NCBI GenBank assembly: GCA_900316015.1
Contig: ONBG01000005.1
Coordinates: 54,610 to 118,609, forward strand
Reading direction: 5' to 3'
Length of the DNA stretch: 64,000 nt
From: an uncultured Prevotella sp.
GTDB taxonomy: Bacteria; Bacteroidota; Bacteroidia; Bacteroidales; Bacteroidaceae
The translations under genes and the position numbers were made by a program. How positions within the stretch are numbered: position 1 is the first letter of the stretch; each line of letters opens with the position of its first letter. The notes under the pieces were generated by a model. The model searched no databases. It was not told where the DNA came from and was given only the letters and a program-made list of their open reading frames with translations. This document shows, in pieces, positions 1-9,239 of the stretch.

Positions 1-2204
1 TTGCAGACGGGAGTGACCCTATTCTTTTTCCTAATACGGATTGGTATGACGAAGTGATTAAAAATTTGTCAATTCAGCATAAGTATGGAGTGACTGCGCG
101 TGGTGGTACGAGCCGATTTAACTATTTTGCTTCTTTAAATGGGCAGTACCAGGATGGTATCTATCGCAAGAGTGCCACCAATTATAAGCAGTATAATATG
201 CGCACTAACCTTGATTTTATGATCACAGACTGGTTGAAAATCGGCTTCGATATGTCCGCTCGAGAGCAGCATAAGAACTATTCTGCTTTCCCCAGTGATG
301 ATTCTGGAATTTTTTACGTTACTCAGCGTGCACTTCCTACAGGTGCCCCCTATTATCCTGATGGGCGACTCAGAGGTGGACTGAATCCTGCCATAATGGT
401 ACAGTCAACCACTGGTTATGACAAGACCACCATTCATTCTCTGAATACAACGTTAACAGGAAGCATTGATCTTAACAAATGGGTTAAAGGTCTTACTCTG
501 ACAGGTCATCTTGCTTATGATAAAAATAATAGTTTTGGCAAGAACTGGAAAACTCCTTGGAATTATTGGACTTATGATGAGGTGTCAAAGACTTTCACAG
601 AGCAAACTTCAACTTATTGGCCATCCGCCCAGTTGGATGAATCCTATGTAGGTTGGCATCGTTTAACTTTAAATGGTCAGATCAACTATGATCGCCTATT
701 ATTTAATTCTCATCATGTCAACTTAATGTTTGGCGCAGAACAGAGTGAATACCATCTTGACAGATTCAGTGCTGGCAGATCGCACTTTGGGAGTGATGCT
801 TTAGATCAGTTGTTCGCAGGTGATGCTGACCATACATACTGGAGCAATACAGGAAGTGCAAATGAAACTGCTCGCCGTTCATTCTTCGGTCGTGTAAACT
901 ATGATTACCTGAGCAAATATCTCATCTCATTCATCTGCCGTTGGGATGGGTCCGAGAATTTCCCAAAAGGAAAGCGATGGGGATTCTTCCCTGGGGTATC
1001 TGCAGGCTGGCGTATTAGTGAGGAAAAATTTGTAAAAGACAAATGGGGAAGTTGGTTGTCTAACCTAAAGTTACGAGCTTCTTATGGTGAACAGGGTAAT
1101 GATAATATTGATCCGTTCCAATATATGACTACGTACAGCTATTCCACCTCTTCTTGGTATAGAACAAATTATATTACGATGCTAAATGGTGCTGATGCCA
1201 ATATTATCGTCCCAGGTGTGGTTGGTAATCCTGATGTTACGTGGGAAGTTGCTAAGACTTGGAATATAGGCCTTGATGGCGATATTCTCAATGGATTGTT
1301 CAATTGGGAAATAGAATTCTTCCATACATCTCGGTCAAATATTCTTGTCACCCGTAATGCTTCTGTTCCTTCTTATACAGGTCTGACCTCCTTGCCTGAC
1401 GAGAATATCGGTAAAGTTACCAATCATGGATTTGAATTGCAACTGGGTCATCAGAAGCGTATCAATAAGGATTTTCTTTATAGTATAAAAGCTAATTTCC
1501 TCTATGCAAAGAATAAAATTGTTTACATGGATGAAACTCCATGGGGTGAAGGTCATGAGTATTTAAATGCTACGGGACATCCGATGGGATCCCATCTCTA
1601 TTATCATGTCATTGGAATTAATAAAACGCAGGATGACCTGACAAAATATCCCCAGATCTCTGGTGCCACATTGGGAGAATTCATTTATGAAGATATCGAT
1701 GGAGATGGAAAGATCACCTCTTACGACCGAAAACGTGATGACTTAACAGCAGTTCCTCAGATCGTCTTTGGTACCACGTTCAACGCTCAATGGAAAAACT
1801 TTGATATTACAATGCTGTTGCAAGGGCAGGCACGTGCACATTTCTATGATGCTCCTTTGATCGACTGGCGCTTTAGCAACATCTATGCAAAGGCTGCAAA
1901 GAAAGCTTGGACTCTGGATCGTCCTGATTCTAATTATCCACGTATTGGACAGAGACATGGCAGTGCAGACTATTGGGCTAAGAACGCATCTTTTATCCGT
2001 CTGAAAAATGTAGAAATAGGCTATACATTGCCGAAGACATGGCTGGCACCTATAGGCGTAACAGCATGCCGCATTTATGTTGCAGGTTATAATCTGCTCA
2101 CCTTCAGTGGACTTAAGGATGTCGATCCAGAGAATAGTGATGAAGAAACCCAAACTTATCCTCAGACTCGTGTCTATAATTTTGGTATTAAAATAACTTT
2201 CTAA
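1..2204 (+). CDS. SusC/RagA-family TonB-dependent outer-membrane transporter (5' truncated by window)
   Basis: Outer-membrane beta-barrel that imports glycan or peptide ligands together with its SusD partner, powered by TonB. The frame is open from base 3 with no start, and the visible product begins inside the barrel (PNTDWYDE...), so signal peptide, carboxypeptidase-like domain and plug lie upstream. About 733 codons remain, rich in aromatic beta-strand repeats, ending with the SusC-type terminus (VYNFGIKITF, final Phe). The GTG at 54 is only an internal codon. The susD gene follows after 12 bp, so the two are co-transcribed. The ligand cannot be read from sequence; neighbouring genes suggest amino-sugar glycans. 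Confidence 0.95.
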   Translation, partial: ADGSDPILFPNTDWYDEVIKNLSIQHKYGVTARGGTSRFNYFASLNGQYQDGIYRKSATNYKQYNMRTNLDFMITDWLKIGFDMSAREQHKNYSAFPSDDSGIFYVTQRALPTGAPYYPDGRLRGGLNPAIMVQSTTGYDKTTIHSLNTTLTGSIDLNKWVKGLTLTGHLAYDKNNSFGKNWKTPWNYWTYDEVSKTFTEQTSTYWPSAQLDESYVGWHRLTLNGQINYDRLLFNSHHVNLMFGAEQSEYHLDRFSAGRSHFGSDALDQLFAGDADHTYWSNTGSANETARRSFFGRVNYDYLSKYLISFICRWDGSENFPKGKRWGFFPGVSAGWRISEEKFVKDKWGSWLSNLKLRASYGEQGNDNIDPFQYMTTYSYSTSSWYRTNYITMLNGADANIIVPGVVGNPDVTWEVAKTWNIGLDGDILNGLFNWEIEFFHTSRSNILVTRNASVPSYTGLTSLPDENIGKVTNHGFELQLGHQKRINKDFLYSIKANFLYAKNKIVYMDETPWGEGHEYLNATGHPMGSHLYYHVIGINKTQDDLTKYPQISGATLGEFIYEDIDGDGKITSYDRKRDDLTAVPQIVFGTTFNAQWKNFDITMLLQGQARAHFYDAPLIDWRFSNIYAKAAKKAWTLDRPDSNYPRIGQRHGSADYWAKNASFIRLKNVEIGYTLPKTWLAPIGVTACRIYVAGYNLLTFSGLKDVDPENSDEETQTYPQTRVYNFGIKITF

Positions 2205-2216
2205 AGAATTTGCCTT

Positions 2217-4037
2217 ATGAAAAGATATATTTTGCTATGTAGTGTCGCTGTTGCTTTCTTGTTCAGTGCATGTTCTGATGAGTTCCTGGACAAGAAGCCA
2301 TTAACAACATTATCAGAAGATGATGTGTTTTCAAATGCAGCTTTATTAGAAGATTATGTGAACAGTTTCTATACTGTTGTCCCTGATCCATTTACAGAGG
2401 GCAATATTGCTGCAATCACAGATGAGGCTTTCTTCCGTTATGGTGGTTCTTCGACCAATTTCGTCGAAAGAGGGCAGATGACGCCAGATAAAGTTATGTA
2501 TGATTATGAAGGTGGGTATTCTCATAACAGTAGGACTACGTTCTTAAATATTTGGAACCGCGCTTATACCGGAATCAGGAACATGAACCATGTATTGTCT
2601 CGTATAGATGATTGCACTTTCCTTTCGGACGAAAAGAAAAGGCAATTAAAGGGGGAAACCTATTTCTTCCGTGCGTGGGCGTATGGGAATCTTGTTGAAC
2701 GCTTTGGAGGTGTTCCCTTAATCACTAAACTTTATCAAGTACAGGATACCTTTGGCGTCAAGCGTAGTACAATTGATGAATGTACAGAGTTTATCCTAAA
2801 TGATCTTCATGCAGCAGAGAGTCTATTAGTTGACAAATCTATAGAACTTGGACGTGTTAGTAAGGATGTTTGCTTAGCTTATGAGTCACGTTACACCCTG
2901 ATGGTTGCCAGAAAGTTCTTTAATGACCCAGATAACCCTTCCGATAATTTTGTGCATGGGAAGTATGACAAGGCAAAATGGACCCGTGCCTTGAATGCTG
3001 CCAAGGCAATTGTAGAACGTGCCGATAAGGATGGCGCATATTCGTTAAGCACTTATGACGATTATTGGAAGAATGTAAATTGTCCGGAAGTAATTTGGGG
3101 AAAATTCTTCTCCACAACTGCAGGCGATAAAGCTCAATTATACTATTCTCCAACATATTTTAATGGTTGGACATCTTGTGAGCCATGCGAAGCTTTAATG
3201 TTGGACTATGAAATGGCAGCAACTGGCTTGAAGCCTTTTGAAGAAGGCTCAGGATATGACCCACATAAGCCGTGGATGGGTCGTGATCCCCGTTTCTATA
3301 AGACGATCTTGTATTCCGATTGCATATTCCGCGATTCTGTTTTCGATAATCATTATTACATTGATCAAAATGGAAAGCGTATTGCAAGAGGTTTGTTTTG
3401 GAGAAATGAGAGCGATGATACTGGATATGGTCTCCGGAAATGGCATATAGAAACTGCAGATATCTCAGAGACAGAAAATACAACGATTATGTTTCCATGG
3501 ATTCGCCTTGCTGAAATGTACTTAAATTATGCAGAGGCAGCTTATGAATGTGGTGATGAAGCTACGTGCCGTAAGTATCTGAACAAAGTTCGTTCACGCT
3601 CCGATGTTCAAATGCCTCCTGTTACGGATACAGGAACCTCCTTGTTTGATAGGATTGTCAATGAACGAAGAGTGGAACTTGCATTTGAACCCTTCAGATA
3701 TTTTGATCTACGTCAATGGAAACTGGCACCTTTTTATGAGAACATTCCTGCAATGGGTTGTGTCGTAGTAGAATATCCCGACCATTCTTTACAATACCGT
3801 ATTGCACAAGTAAAAGGATCCGAAACTAAGGAAAATATAGGAACTAATTGGGTCTATCAGCCTGGATATACCTACGACTATTCGTATAGAGGGAAGACCT
3901 ATACCATAGATTACGGCTATTGCCACAGTATGCAGGGGACTCAGAAAAAGTTTACCAATAAACAATATCTCTATCCTATCCCTCAAAATGAAATTACGAA
4001 GAGTGAGGGTAGTTTGGAGCAAAATCCAGATTATTAA
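2217..4037 (+). CDS. SusD/RagB-family surface glycan-binding lipoprotein
   Basis: Surface lipoprotein that caps the SusC barrel and binds the ligand. Residues 1-19 form a lipoprotein signal peptide ending in a lipobox (FSAC, lipidated Cys followed by SDEFLD, an acidic export-type start). The 606-residue length, the opening EFLDKKPLT and the C-terminal block with LYPIPQNEI and LEQNPDY are SusD hallmarks. It lies 12 bp after susC. A strong stem-loop follows the stop codon and may set the susCD end of the transcript. Confidence 0.95.
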   Translation: MKRYILLCSVAVAFLFSACSDEFLDKKPLTTLSEDDVFSNAALLEDYVNSFYTVVPDPFTEGNIAAITDEAFFRYGGSSTNFVERGQMTPDKVMYDYEGGYSHNSRTTFLNIWNRAYTGIRNMNHVLSRIDDCTFLSDEKKRQLKGETYFFRAWAYGNLVERFGGVPLITKLYQVQDTFGVKRSTIDECTEFILNDLHAAESLLVDKSIELGRVSKDVCLAYESRYTLMVARKFFNDPDNPSDNFVHGKYDKAKWTRALNAAKAIVERADKDGAYSLSTYDDYWKNVNCPEVIWGKFFSTTAGDKAQLYYSPTYFNGWTSCEPCEALMLDYEMAATGLKPFEEGSGYDPHKPWMGRDPRFYKTILYSDCIFRDSVFDNHYYIDQNGKRIARGLFWRNESDDTGYGLRKWHIETADISETENTTIMFPWIRLAEMYLNYAEAAYECGDEATCRKYLNKVRSRSDVQMPPVTDTGTSLFDRIVNERRVELAFEPFRYFDLRQWKLAPFYENIPAMGCVVVEYPDHSLQYRIAQVKGSETKENIGTNWVYQPGYTYDYSYRGKTYTIDYGYCHSMQGTQKKFTNKQYLYPIPQNEITKSEGSLEQNPDY

Positions 4038-4047
4038 GTTTTCGAAT

Positions 4048-4082
4048 CATGGGGATAGGTAGATCCTTTGCCTGTCCCCATG
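4048..4082 (+). promoter_or_regulatory. Intercistronic stem-loop after susD
   Basis: An 11-bp stem (catggggatag, 4048-4058, with ctgtccccatg, 4072-4082, one G-U pair) encloses a 13-nt loop. There is no U-tract, so it is more likely an mRNA-stabilising or processing hairpin than a full terminator. It sits 11 nt after the susD stop and ends 29 nt before the chosen start of the next gene. A difference in susCD versus downstream transcript level is inferred. Confidence 0.6.
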
Positions 4083-4111
4083 TTATCCAACATCAATTCT
4101 ATTATAAGCAT

Positions 4112-5473
4112 ATGACGAGTCATCTAAAAATAATTTTTATTTTCTTTTTCTTCTTGGTCTTAGATATCATATCTGCCCAAGGTAAGAATGTGTACTCTTG
4201 TAATATTGGAATAGCGGACATCACACCAGAGAATCATGTTGTCTTAGCTGGATTCGCAGCTAGAAAAGGACTCTCTACATCTGTCCAAACGCATCTGTAT
4301 AGCCATTGTCTTGTGATCCGTAGTCCTAAAGGCGAAAAGGTATGTATCATTACAAATGATATGATGGAACTAGACATCGATGAGACTTCTGACATGCGTG
4401 AATCCATTGCATCTCAAACAGGTCTTCCTGTGGATCATATTTTTATGCATAATATTCATACTCATTCTGCTCCCAGAACGGGAGGATCCAGTGCTGTTCC
4501 CGGTGGCAGTAACTATAAATATTCCATTACGTATGACAAGATAATAGTAAATAATGCCGTCAAGACCATTCAGGATGAGAATAACTACAAAAGATTCCTC
4601 ATGGAGTTTGGAAATACTACCTGTGCTATCAACATGAACAGAGGAGAAAAAAATGGACCATGTACCCATGACGTATATGTCTTAAGATTAATCGGCTTGG
4701 ATAACAAACCAATTGTTTCCTTAGTTAATTATTGCTGCCATCCAGTATGCTTAGGACCTGGGAGCCATGTGGTTTCAGCTGATTTTCCTGGGTTTGAAAC
4801 TAAATTCTTAAAAGAGGCATGGGGTGGGGAGGTCTTTCATTTTACTTCTGCTTCAGGAAATGTGGATCCTATTGGCGGACCGCAAAGAGATACATTGAAT
4901 TCTTATAGAAAAGGGAAGATGATGGCGGATTCCATTCTCCTAAAAATGAAATTTCACAAAATTAAAATGAATAAGGATTTCAAAGTTTGCTGTATGGAGG
5001 CACGCCTTCCTTTCCGTATCAATCATATTACACCTGATTCCATCATGAGATTTGCGCAATCTATTATTGATAATCCGGTAGAAGTTTCTCCGACATGGAA
5101 GCGAGATGTCTTAAATTGGAGCCACCAGATGGTTGAACGGTATAAATTAGGAAAAATCCATGACTATTTACCAGTAGAGATTGCTGCTGTAAATATTGGA
5201 GGGTTCCCCATACTGTTTACCCAAGGAGAACCTTTTAATGAATATGACGTACAGTTGCGCAGGGAGATAAACAAACCGATGTTGTTCGTCGCCTATACGA
5301 ACGGTCAAAATTCTTATTTACCAAGTGCTCATGCTTATCTTACGCCATATTATGCTTATGAAAAAGACCAAATGTTCGTCTATGTTAAGTCTCCATATCC
5401 GTTGTCAGATAAGTTCCCTAAAGTCTATTCCAAGGCATTATATGATATCGTAGAAAAGTCTTTGAAAAAGTAA
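4112..5473 (+). CDS. Neutral/alkaline ceramidase N-terminal-fold hydrolase, secreted
   Basis: Resembles the N-terminal catalytic domain of neutral ceramidases (zinc amidases): NIGIADITPE near the mature N-terminus, NDMMELD, and the zinc-type HTHSAP motif (His-116, His-118). Start taken at 4112 because residues then form a signal peptide (MTSHLKIIFIFFFFLV, ending ISAQG); the upstream ATG at 4049 lies inside a hairpin. The product (453 aa) is short for a ceramidase and lacks the C-terminal Ig-like domain. The family's nucleophile motif GDVSP appears here as GNVDP (249-253), so the serine is replaced. Probably an amidase or other hydrolase on a non-sphingolipid substrate; true activity unknown. 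It lies between susD and the hexosaminidases. Confidence 0.75.
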   Translation: MTSHLKIIFIFFFFLVLDIISAQGKNVYSCNIGIADITPENHVVLAGFAARKGLSTSVQTHLYSHCLVIRSPKGEKVCIITNDMMELDIDETSDMRESIASQTGLPVDHIFMHNIHTHSAPRTGGSSAVPGGSNYKYSITYDKIIVNNAVKTIQDENNYKRFLMEFGNTTCAINMNRGEKNGPCTHDVYVLRLIGLDNKPIVSLVNYCCHPVCLGPGSHVVSADFPGFETKFLKEAWGGEVFHFTSASGNVDPIGGPQRDTLNSYRKGKMMADSILLKMKFHKIKMNKDFKVCCMEARLPFRINHITPDSIMRFAQSIIDNPVEVSPTWKRDVLNWSHQMVERYKLGKIHDYLPVEIAAVNIGGFPILFTQGEPFNEYDVQLRREINKPMLFVAYTNGQNSYLPSAHAYLTPYYAYEKDQMFVYVKSPYPLSDKFPKVYSKALYDIVEKSLKK

Positions 5474-5485
5474 AGTCAAATAATT

Positions 5486-7330
5486 ATGAAAGTTATTTTC
5501 GTGAAAACAATGGCTCTATTAGGGTTAATGTTTCTGACCCTTAATATACATGCTCAACGTTATGGGATAATTCCCAAGCCGAAGACTTTAATAGAGGAGC
5601 AGGGATCTTTCAAATTGGATCCCTCAACTGTGATCTGTGTAAGTTGTCAGGATTCTGATTTTATAAATGTTGCGCAGAACTTTGCACATCAGCTAAGAAC
5701 GGTATCTGGTTATCATATTCAAGTAAAGACTTCCGACATCAATCCATCTGTTCACCAGATTGTTTTCATAAAACAGCTTGGCATGGATAAAGAAGCTTAT
5801 CAACTCACCGTTGATAAGAAGAAAATTTCCATCATAGCTACCGCACCCAATGGTGCTTTTTATGGAGTGCAAAGTCTGTGCCAATTGCTGCCAGCAGAAA
5901 TCTATGGCAAGAAAGTAAATCGAAAGGTTAAATGGACGGTACCATGCTGTAAAATACAAGATGAGCCTCGGTTCTCTTATAGAGGAATGATGCTTGACTG
6001 TAGTAGGTACTTCATGCCAAAAGATTTTATCTTTAAATTTATAGATCTATTATCCATGCACAAGCAAAATGTTTTCCATTGGCACCTTACTGATGACCAA
6101 GGATGGAGAATAGAGATTAAGAAATACCCAAAGTTGACAACCATAGGAGCTTGGAGGGCTGAGACAGGTGGATACAATAGTGCAAAAGGAGATGGGAAGC
6201 CTCATGGAGGTTATTATAGTCAAGATGATATTAAGGAAATTGTGGAGTATGCACGACAGCGCTACGTGACGGTGGTTCCGGAAATAGAGTTGCCAGGGCA
6301 TGCTACTGCAGCTTTGGCTTCTTATCCTGAATTGGCAGTTTTTCCTGATCGTCAGTACAAAGTGGCTACGGGCTGGGGTGTTAAAAAGGACATAATGTCA
6401 CCTACAGTTTATACATTCCAATTTTTAGAAGATGTCTTTCAAGAATTGCTGCCACTGTTCCCTTCTCCATATTATAGTATCGGAGGCGATGAATGTCCAC
6501 GAGACCAGTGGAAGGAGAGCGAATATTGTAAGAATTTAATGAAGGTTTTAGGCACTGACAATGCTGGAGATTTGCAAGCTCTCTTTGTGCAGCACATGAC
6601 TAAATTCCTTGAAAGGAAAGGAAAAAGAGTGATCGGCTGGGATGAAATTTTGGACGATGGTGCTGTCCCTTCAACCATCGCACTATCCTATCGTGGTCAT
6701 GCCCCTGCGGTTAAGGCTGTATGGCGGAATATGGATGCAGTGATGTGTCCTAACAGATGGTGCTATTTTGATTATTATCAGGAAGATCCAGAGAAAGAGC
6801 CACAAGCTCAAGGGCTTTTCTTGCCACTTCGTAAAGTTTATGACTATTTCCCTATTGGAGATACCCTTTCTACAAGCCGATATAAGTATATTTTGGGCGT
6901 TCAGGGATGTATCTGGACAGAGTTCATCCAAAACCCTAAACGCGTGGAGTATATGGGATTTCCTCGTGCTATAGCTCTCTCCGAGGTTGGATGGTGCGAT
7001 AAAAATCATAAAGATTGGAATAGTTTCTGCAGGAGGATGGGAAAAGAATTCGCACGTCTTGACCAAAAAAATGTAGGCTACAGTAAAGCATTCTATCATG
7101 TACTGTTCAATTTTGACAGAAAGGAAACGAATTATCCCAAGACTGTGGAGCTAACATTAGATGACCCTGATACAGAAATCCATTATACATTGGATGGTAC
7201 GTGCCCTACGAGACATTCCCCTCTTTACAAGTCAGCATTGTCAGTTAACAAGGGGGATTACATCCGTGCACGTGGATTTAAGCAAACAGGTGAGGCTGTT
7301 GGCATAGAAGTAGAAAAACGCTTTAAATAA
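5486..7330 (+). CDS. GH20 beta-N-acetylhexosaminidase with C-terminal chitobiase-type domain
   Basis: Secreted exo-glycosidase removing non-reducing beta-GlcNAc or GalNAc by substrate-assisted catalysis. Signal peptide in residues 1-23 (ends NIHAQ). The GH20b-like N-terminal domain includes NGAFYGVQSLCQLLP; the TIM barrel includes FHWHLTDDQGWRIEIKKYP and the catalytic pair D335-E336 in GGDECP, then QGCIWTEF. Residues about 530-614 (YTLDGTCPTRHSPLY) match the CHB_HEX_C_1 domain. It lies 12 bp after the previous gene and 6 bp before a second GH20. In this context GlcNAc release from muropeptides or glycopeptides is plausible. Confidence 0.95.
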   Translation: MKVIFVKTMALLGLMFLTLNIHAQRYGIIPKPKTLIEEQGSFKLDPSTVICVSCQDSDFINVAQNFAHQLRTVSGYHIQVKTSDINPSVHQIVFIKQLGMDKEAYQLTVDKKKISIIATAPNGAFYGVQSLCQLLPAEIYGKKVNRKVKWTVPCCKIQDEPRFSYRGMMLDCSRYFMPKDFIFKFIDLLSMHKQNVFHWHLTDDQGWRIEIKKYPKLTTIGAWRAETGGYNSAKGDGKPHGGYYSQDDIKEIVEYARQRYVTVVPEIELPGHATAALASYPELAVFPDRQYKVATGWGVKKDIMSPTVYTFQFLEDVFQELLPLFPSPYYSIGGDECPRDQWKESEYCKNLMKVLGTDNAGDLQALFVQHMTKFLERKGKRVIGWDEILDDGAVPSTIALSYRGHAPAVKAVWRNMDAVMCPNRWCYFDYYQEDPEKEPQAQGLFLPLRKVYDYFPIGDTLSTSRYKYILGVQGCIWTEFIQNPKRVEYMGFPRAIALSEVGWCDKNHKDWNSFCRRMGKEFARLDQKNVGYSKAFYHVLFNFDRKETNYPKTVELTLDDPDTEIHYTLDGTCPTRHSPLYKSALSVNKGDYIRARGFKQTGEAVGIEVEKRFK

Positions 7331-7336
7331 AAAGAA

Positions 7337-9157
7337 ATGATACATCGACTATCTTTTACCATATTTGCATTCTTAATGATGATTCCTGCATATGCAGGAA
7401 GAATAAACATCATTCCACAGCCTTTGAATGTAGTTGAGCTCAAGGGGGAATTTCGGTTTGATGCCAATACTCGCATTGTTGTGCCTAAGGATAATGATGT
7501 AAAACGCGTGGCTGGTTATTTGGTAAAGGCATTGCAGCAAACTGCTGGTTATACACTATCTATTGTGGGAGATCCACCGATTAGTAATTATGTCCATTTC
7601 AAAAAAGTAAATAATTTGGGGAAAGAGGCATATCGCCTAAAAGTATCGCCTCAGTCTATTGTTATAGAAAGTAGTCAGGCTAATGGGGCGTTTTATGGAT
7701 TGCAGTCTCTTTACCAACTTTTGCCACCAGAAATCTTTGGCTTTAAGAGATCAAAAGTGGTACTGTCTGTTCCATGCTGCCAGATTGACGACAAGCCCAG
7801 GTTCGTTTGGCGGGGTCAGCATCTTGATGTATGCAGCCATTTCTTTTCTCCAGAAGATATTAAGCACTATATAGACTTAATTGCGCTACACAAGGGGAAC
7901 ATTTTTCATTGGCATCTTACAGAAGATCAAGGATGGAGGTTGCAAATCAAGAAATACCCTTTGTTGACAAAAAAGGGTTCAATCCGTAAAGAGACTGTTG
8001 TTGGCTCTTATAAGTCCAAAATCTTTGATGGTATTCCTTACGGAGGATATTATACACAGGAAGAGATACGAGACATTGTCAAATACGCATCCGATCGATT
8101 CGTCACCATTATACCAGAGATTGAGATGCCTGGACATGCTCTATCTGCAATCGCTTGCTATCCGGAACTATCTTGCCAGTTGGAAAACAAATATGAGGTA
8201 GGAACACGATGGGGCGTTTATCGACAAGTGTACTGCCCAAAAGAAGAGACATTCTCTTTTTTAGAGAATGTCTTGTTGGAGGTCTTTAAGCTATTCCCAT
8301 CTAAGATTATACATATTGGCGGCGATGAATGTCCTAAAAGCAGTTGGAAAAAATGTCCACATTGTCAGGCTTTGATCAAGAAACTTGGACTCAAGAACGA
8401 AGATGAATTACAAAGCTACTTCATTAAACGCATAGAAAAATTTGCCAATGAGCATGGGCGTGAGATCATAGGCTGGGATGAGATCCTGCAAGGTGGCATC
8501 GCTCCAAATGCGAAAGTCATGACTTGGTTGGAAGTACAAGGTGGAATTACAGCAGCTAAAATGCATCATGAGGTTGTAATGACACCCTACACAAAATACT
8601 ATCTTGATTACTATCAGGCAGATCCTGAAACAGAACAGATCTGTATGGGGGACCTTACGACACTAAAGACGATGTATGATTATGAGCCTGTACCTGATTC
8701 TCTTAGCAAAGAAGATCAAGCCTATATTATAGGTGTCCAAGGTTGTGTCTGGACTGAATATATGAAGGATATGAAAAGAGTAGAATATATGGCTTATCCG
8801 AGGGCATGCGCAATAAGTGAATCAGCATGGAGCAGTAGGAAAAATAAGGATTGGAATAGCTTTATCCGTCGCCTTGAATATCATTTCAGGCGTCTTGACA
8901 ATTTAAATGTCAACTATTGTCATGCCTTCTTCAATGTTCAAATAGAGGCTTACAAGGATGATGCTTGGGATAAGGTCATCGTGATGAATGTTGATGCATC
9001 CGACTCAGAAATCAGATATACTCTTGATGGCAGTACTCCAACATCCTCTTCAACCTTATACACTTCGCCATTTACCATTAACAAGTCCCAGGTTGTAAAA
9101 GCTTTAGCTTTCCGTAAGGGGCATGCATTAGGTAAGATCATGCAAAAAAGCTTCTAA
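7337..9157 (+). CDS. GH20 beta-N-acetylhexosaminidase, second tandem copy
   Basis: A diverged paralogue of the preceding GH20 with the same plan: signal peptide (1-20, ending AYAG), GH20b-like domain, TIM barrel with HWHLTEDQGWRLQIKKYP and catalytic D330-E331 in GGDECP, QGCVWTEY, and a C-terminal YTLDGSTPTSSSTLY domain. It starts 6 bp after its neighbour. The copies differ in many barrel-loop residues (for example LSYRGH versus MTWLEVQGG), which fits different linkages or aglycones rather than a recent duplication. Specificity cannot be read from sequence. Confidence 0.95.
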   Translation: MIHRLSFTIFAFLMMIPAYAGRINIIPQPLNVVELKGEFRFDANTRIVVPKDNDVKRVAGYLVKALQQTAGYTLSIVGDPPISNYVHFKKVNNLGKEAYRLKVSPQSIVIESSQANGAFYGLQSLYQLLPPEIFGFKRSKVVLSVPCCQIDDKPRFVWRGQHLDVCSHFFSPEDIKHYIDLIALHKGNIFHWHLTEDQGWRLQIKKYPLLTKKGSIRKETVVGSYKSKIFDGIPYGGYYTQEEIRDIVKYASDRFVTIIPEIEMPGHALSAIACYPELSCQLENKYEVGTRWGVYRQVYCPKEETFSFLENVLLEVFKLFPSKIIHIGGDECPKSSWKKCPHCQALIKKLGLKNEDELQSYFIKRIEKFANEHGREIIGWDEILQGGIAPNAKVMTWLEVQGGITAAKMHHEVVMTPYTKYYLDYYQADPETEQICMGDLTTLKTMYDYEPVPDSLSKEDQAYIIGVQGCVWTEYMKDMKRVEYMAYPRACAISESAWSSRKNKDWNSFIRRLEYHFRRLDNLNVNYCHAFFNVQIEAYKDDAWDKVIVMNVDASDSEIRYTLDGSTPTSSSTLYTSPFTINKSQVVKALAFRKGHALGKIMQKSF

Positions 9158-9239
9158 CGTTTGGGTAAGGTACAATGCTTCTATCTGTTTAAGAGGAGAA
9201 AATGAATAATATTCAATAACAATTTATAGAAACAATTAT

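Noticed and set aside
1743-2153. 136-codon minus-strand frame
   Set aside because: Antisense to the SusC barrel; composition of a shadow frame.
4049-4111. Longer N-terminus of the ceramidase-like protein
   Set aside because: The ATG at 4049 lies in the post-susD hairpin and would place about 21 residues before the signal peptide.
9202-9219. Five-codon leader peptide (MNNIQ) before the MurQ-like gene
   Set aside because: A good ribosome-binding sequence (gaggag) precedes it but there is no attenuator structure or regulatory codon pattern.
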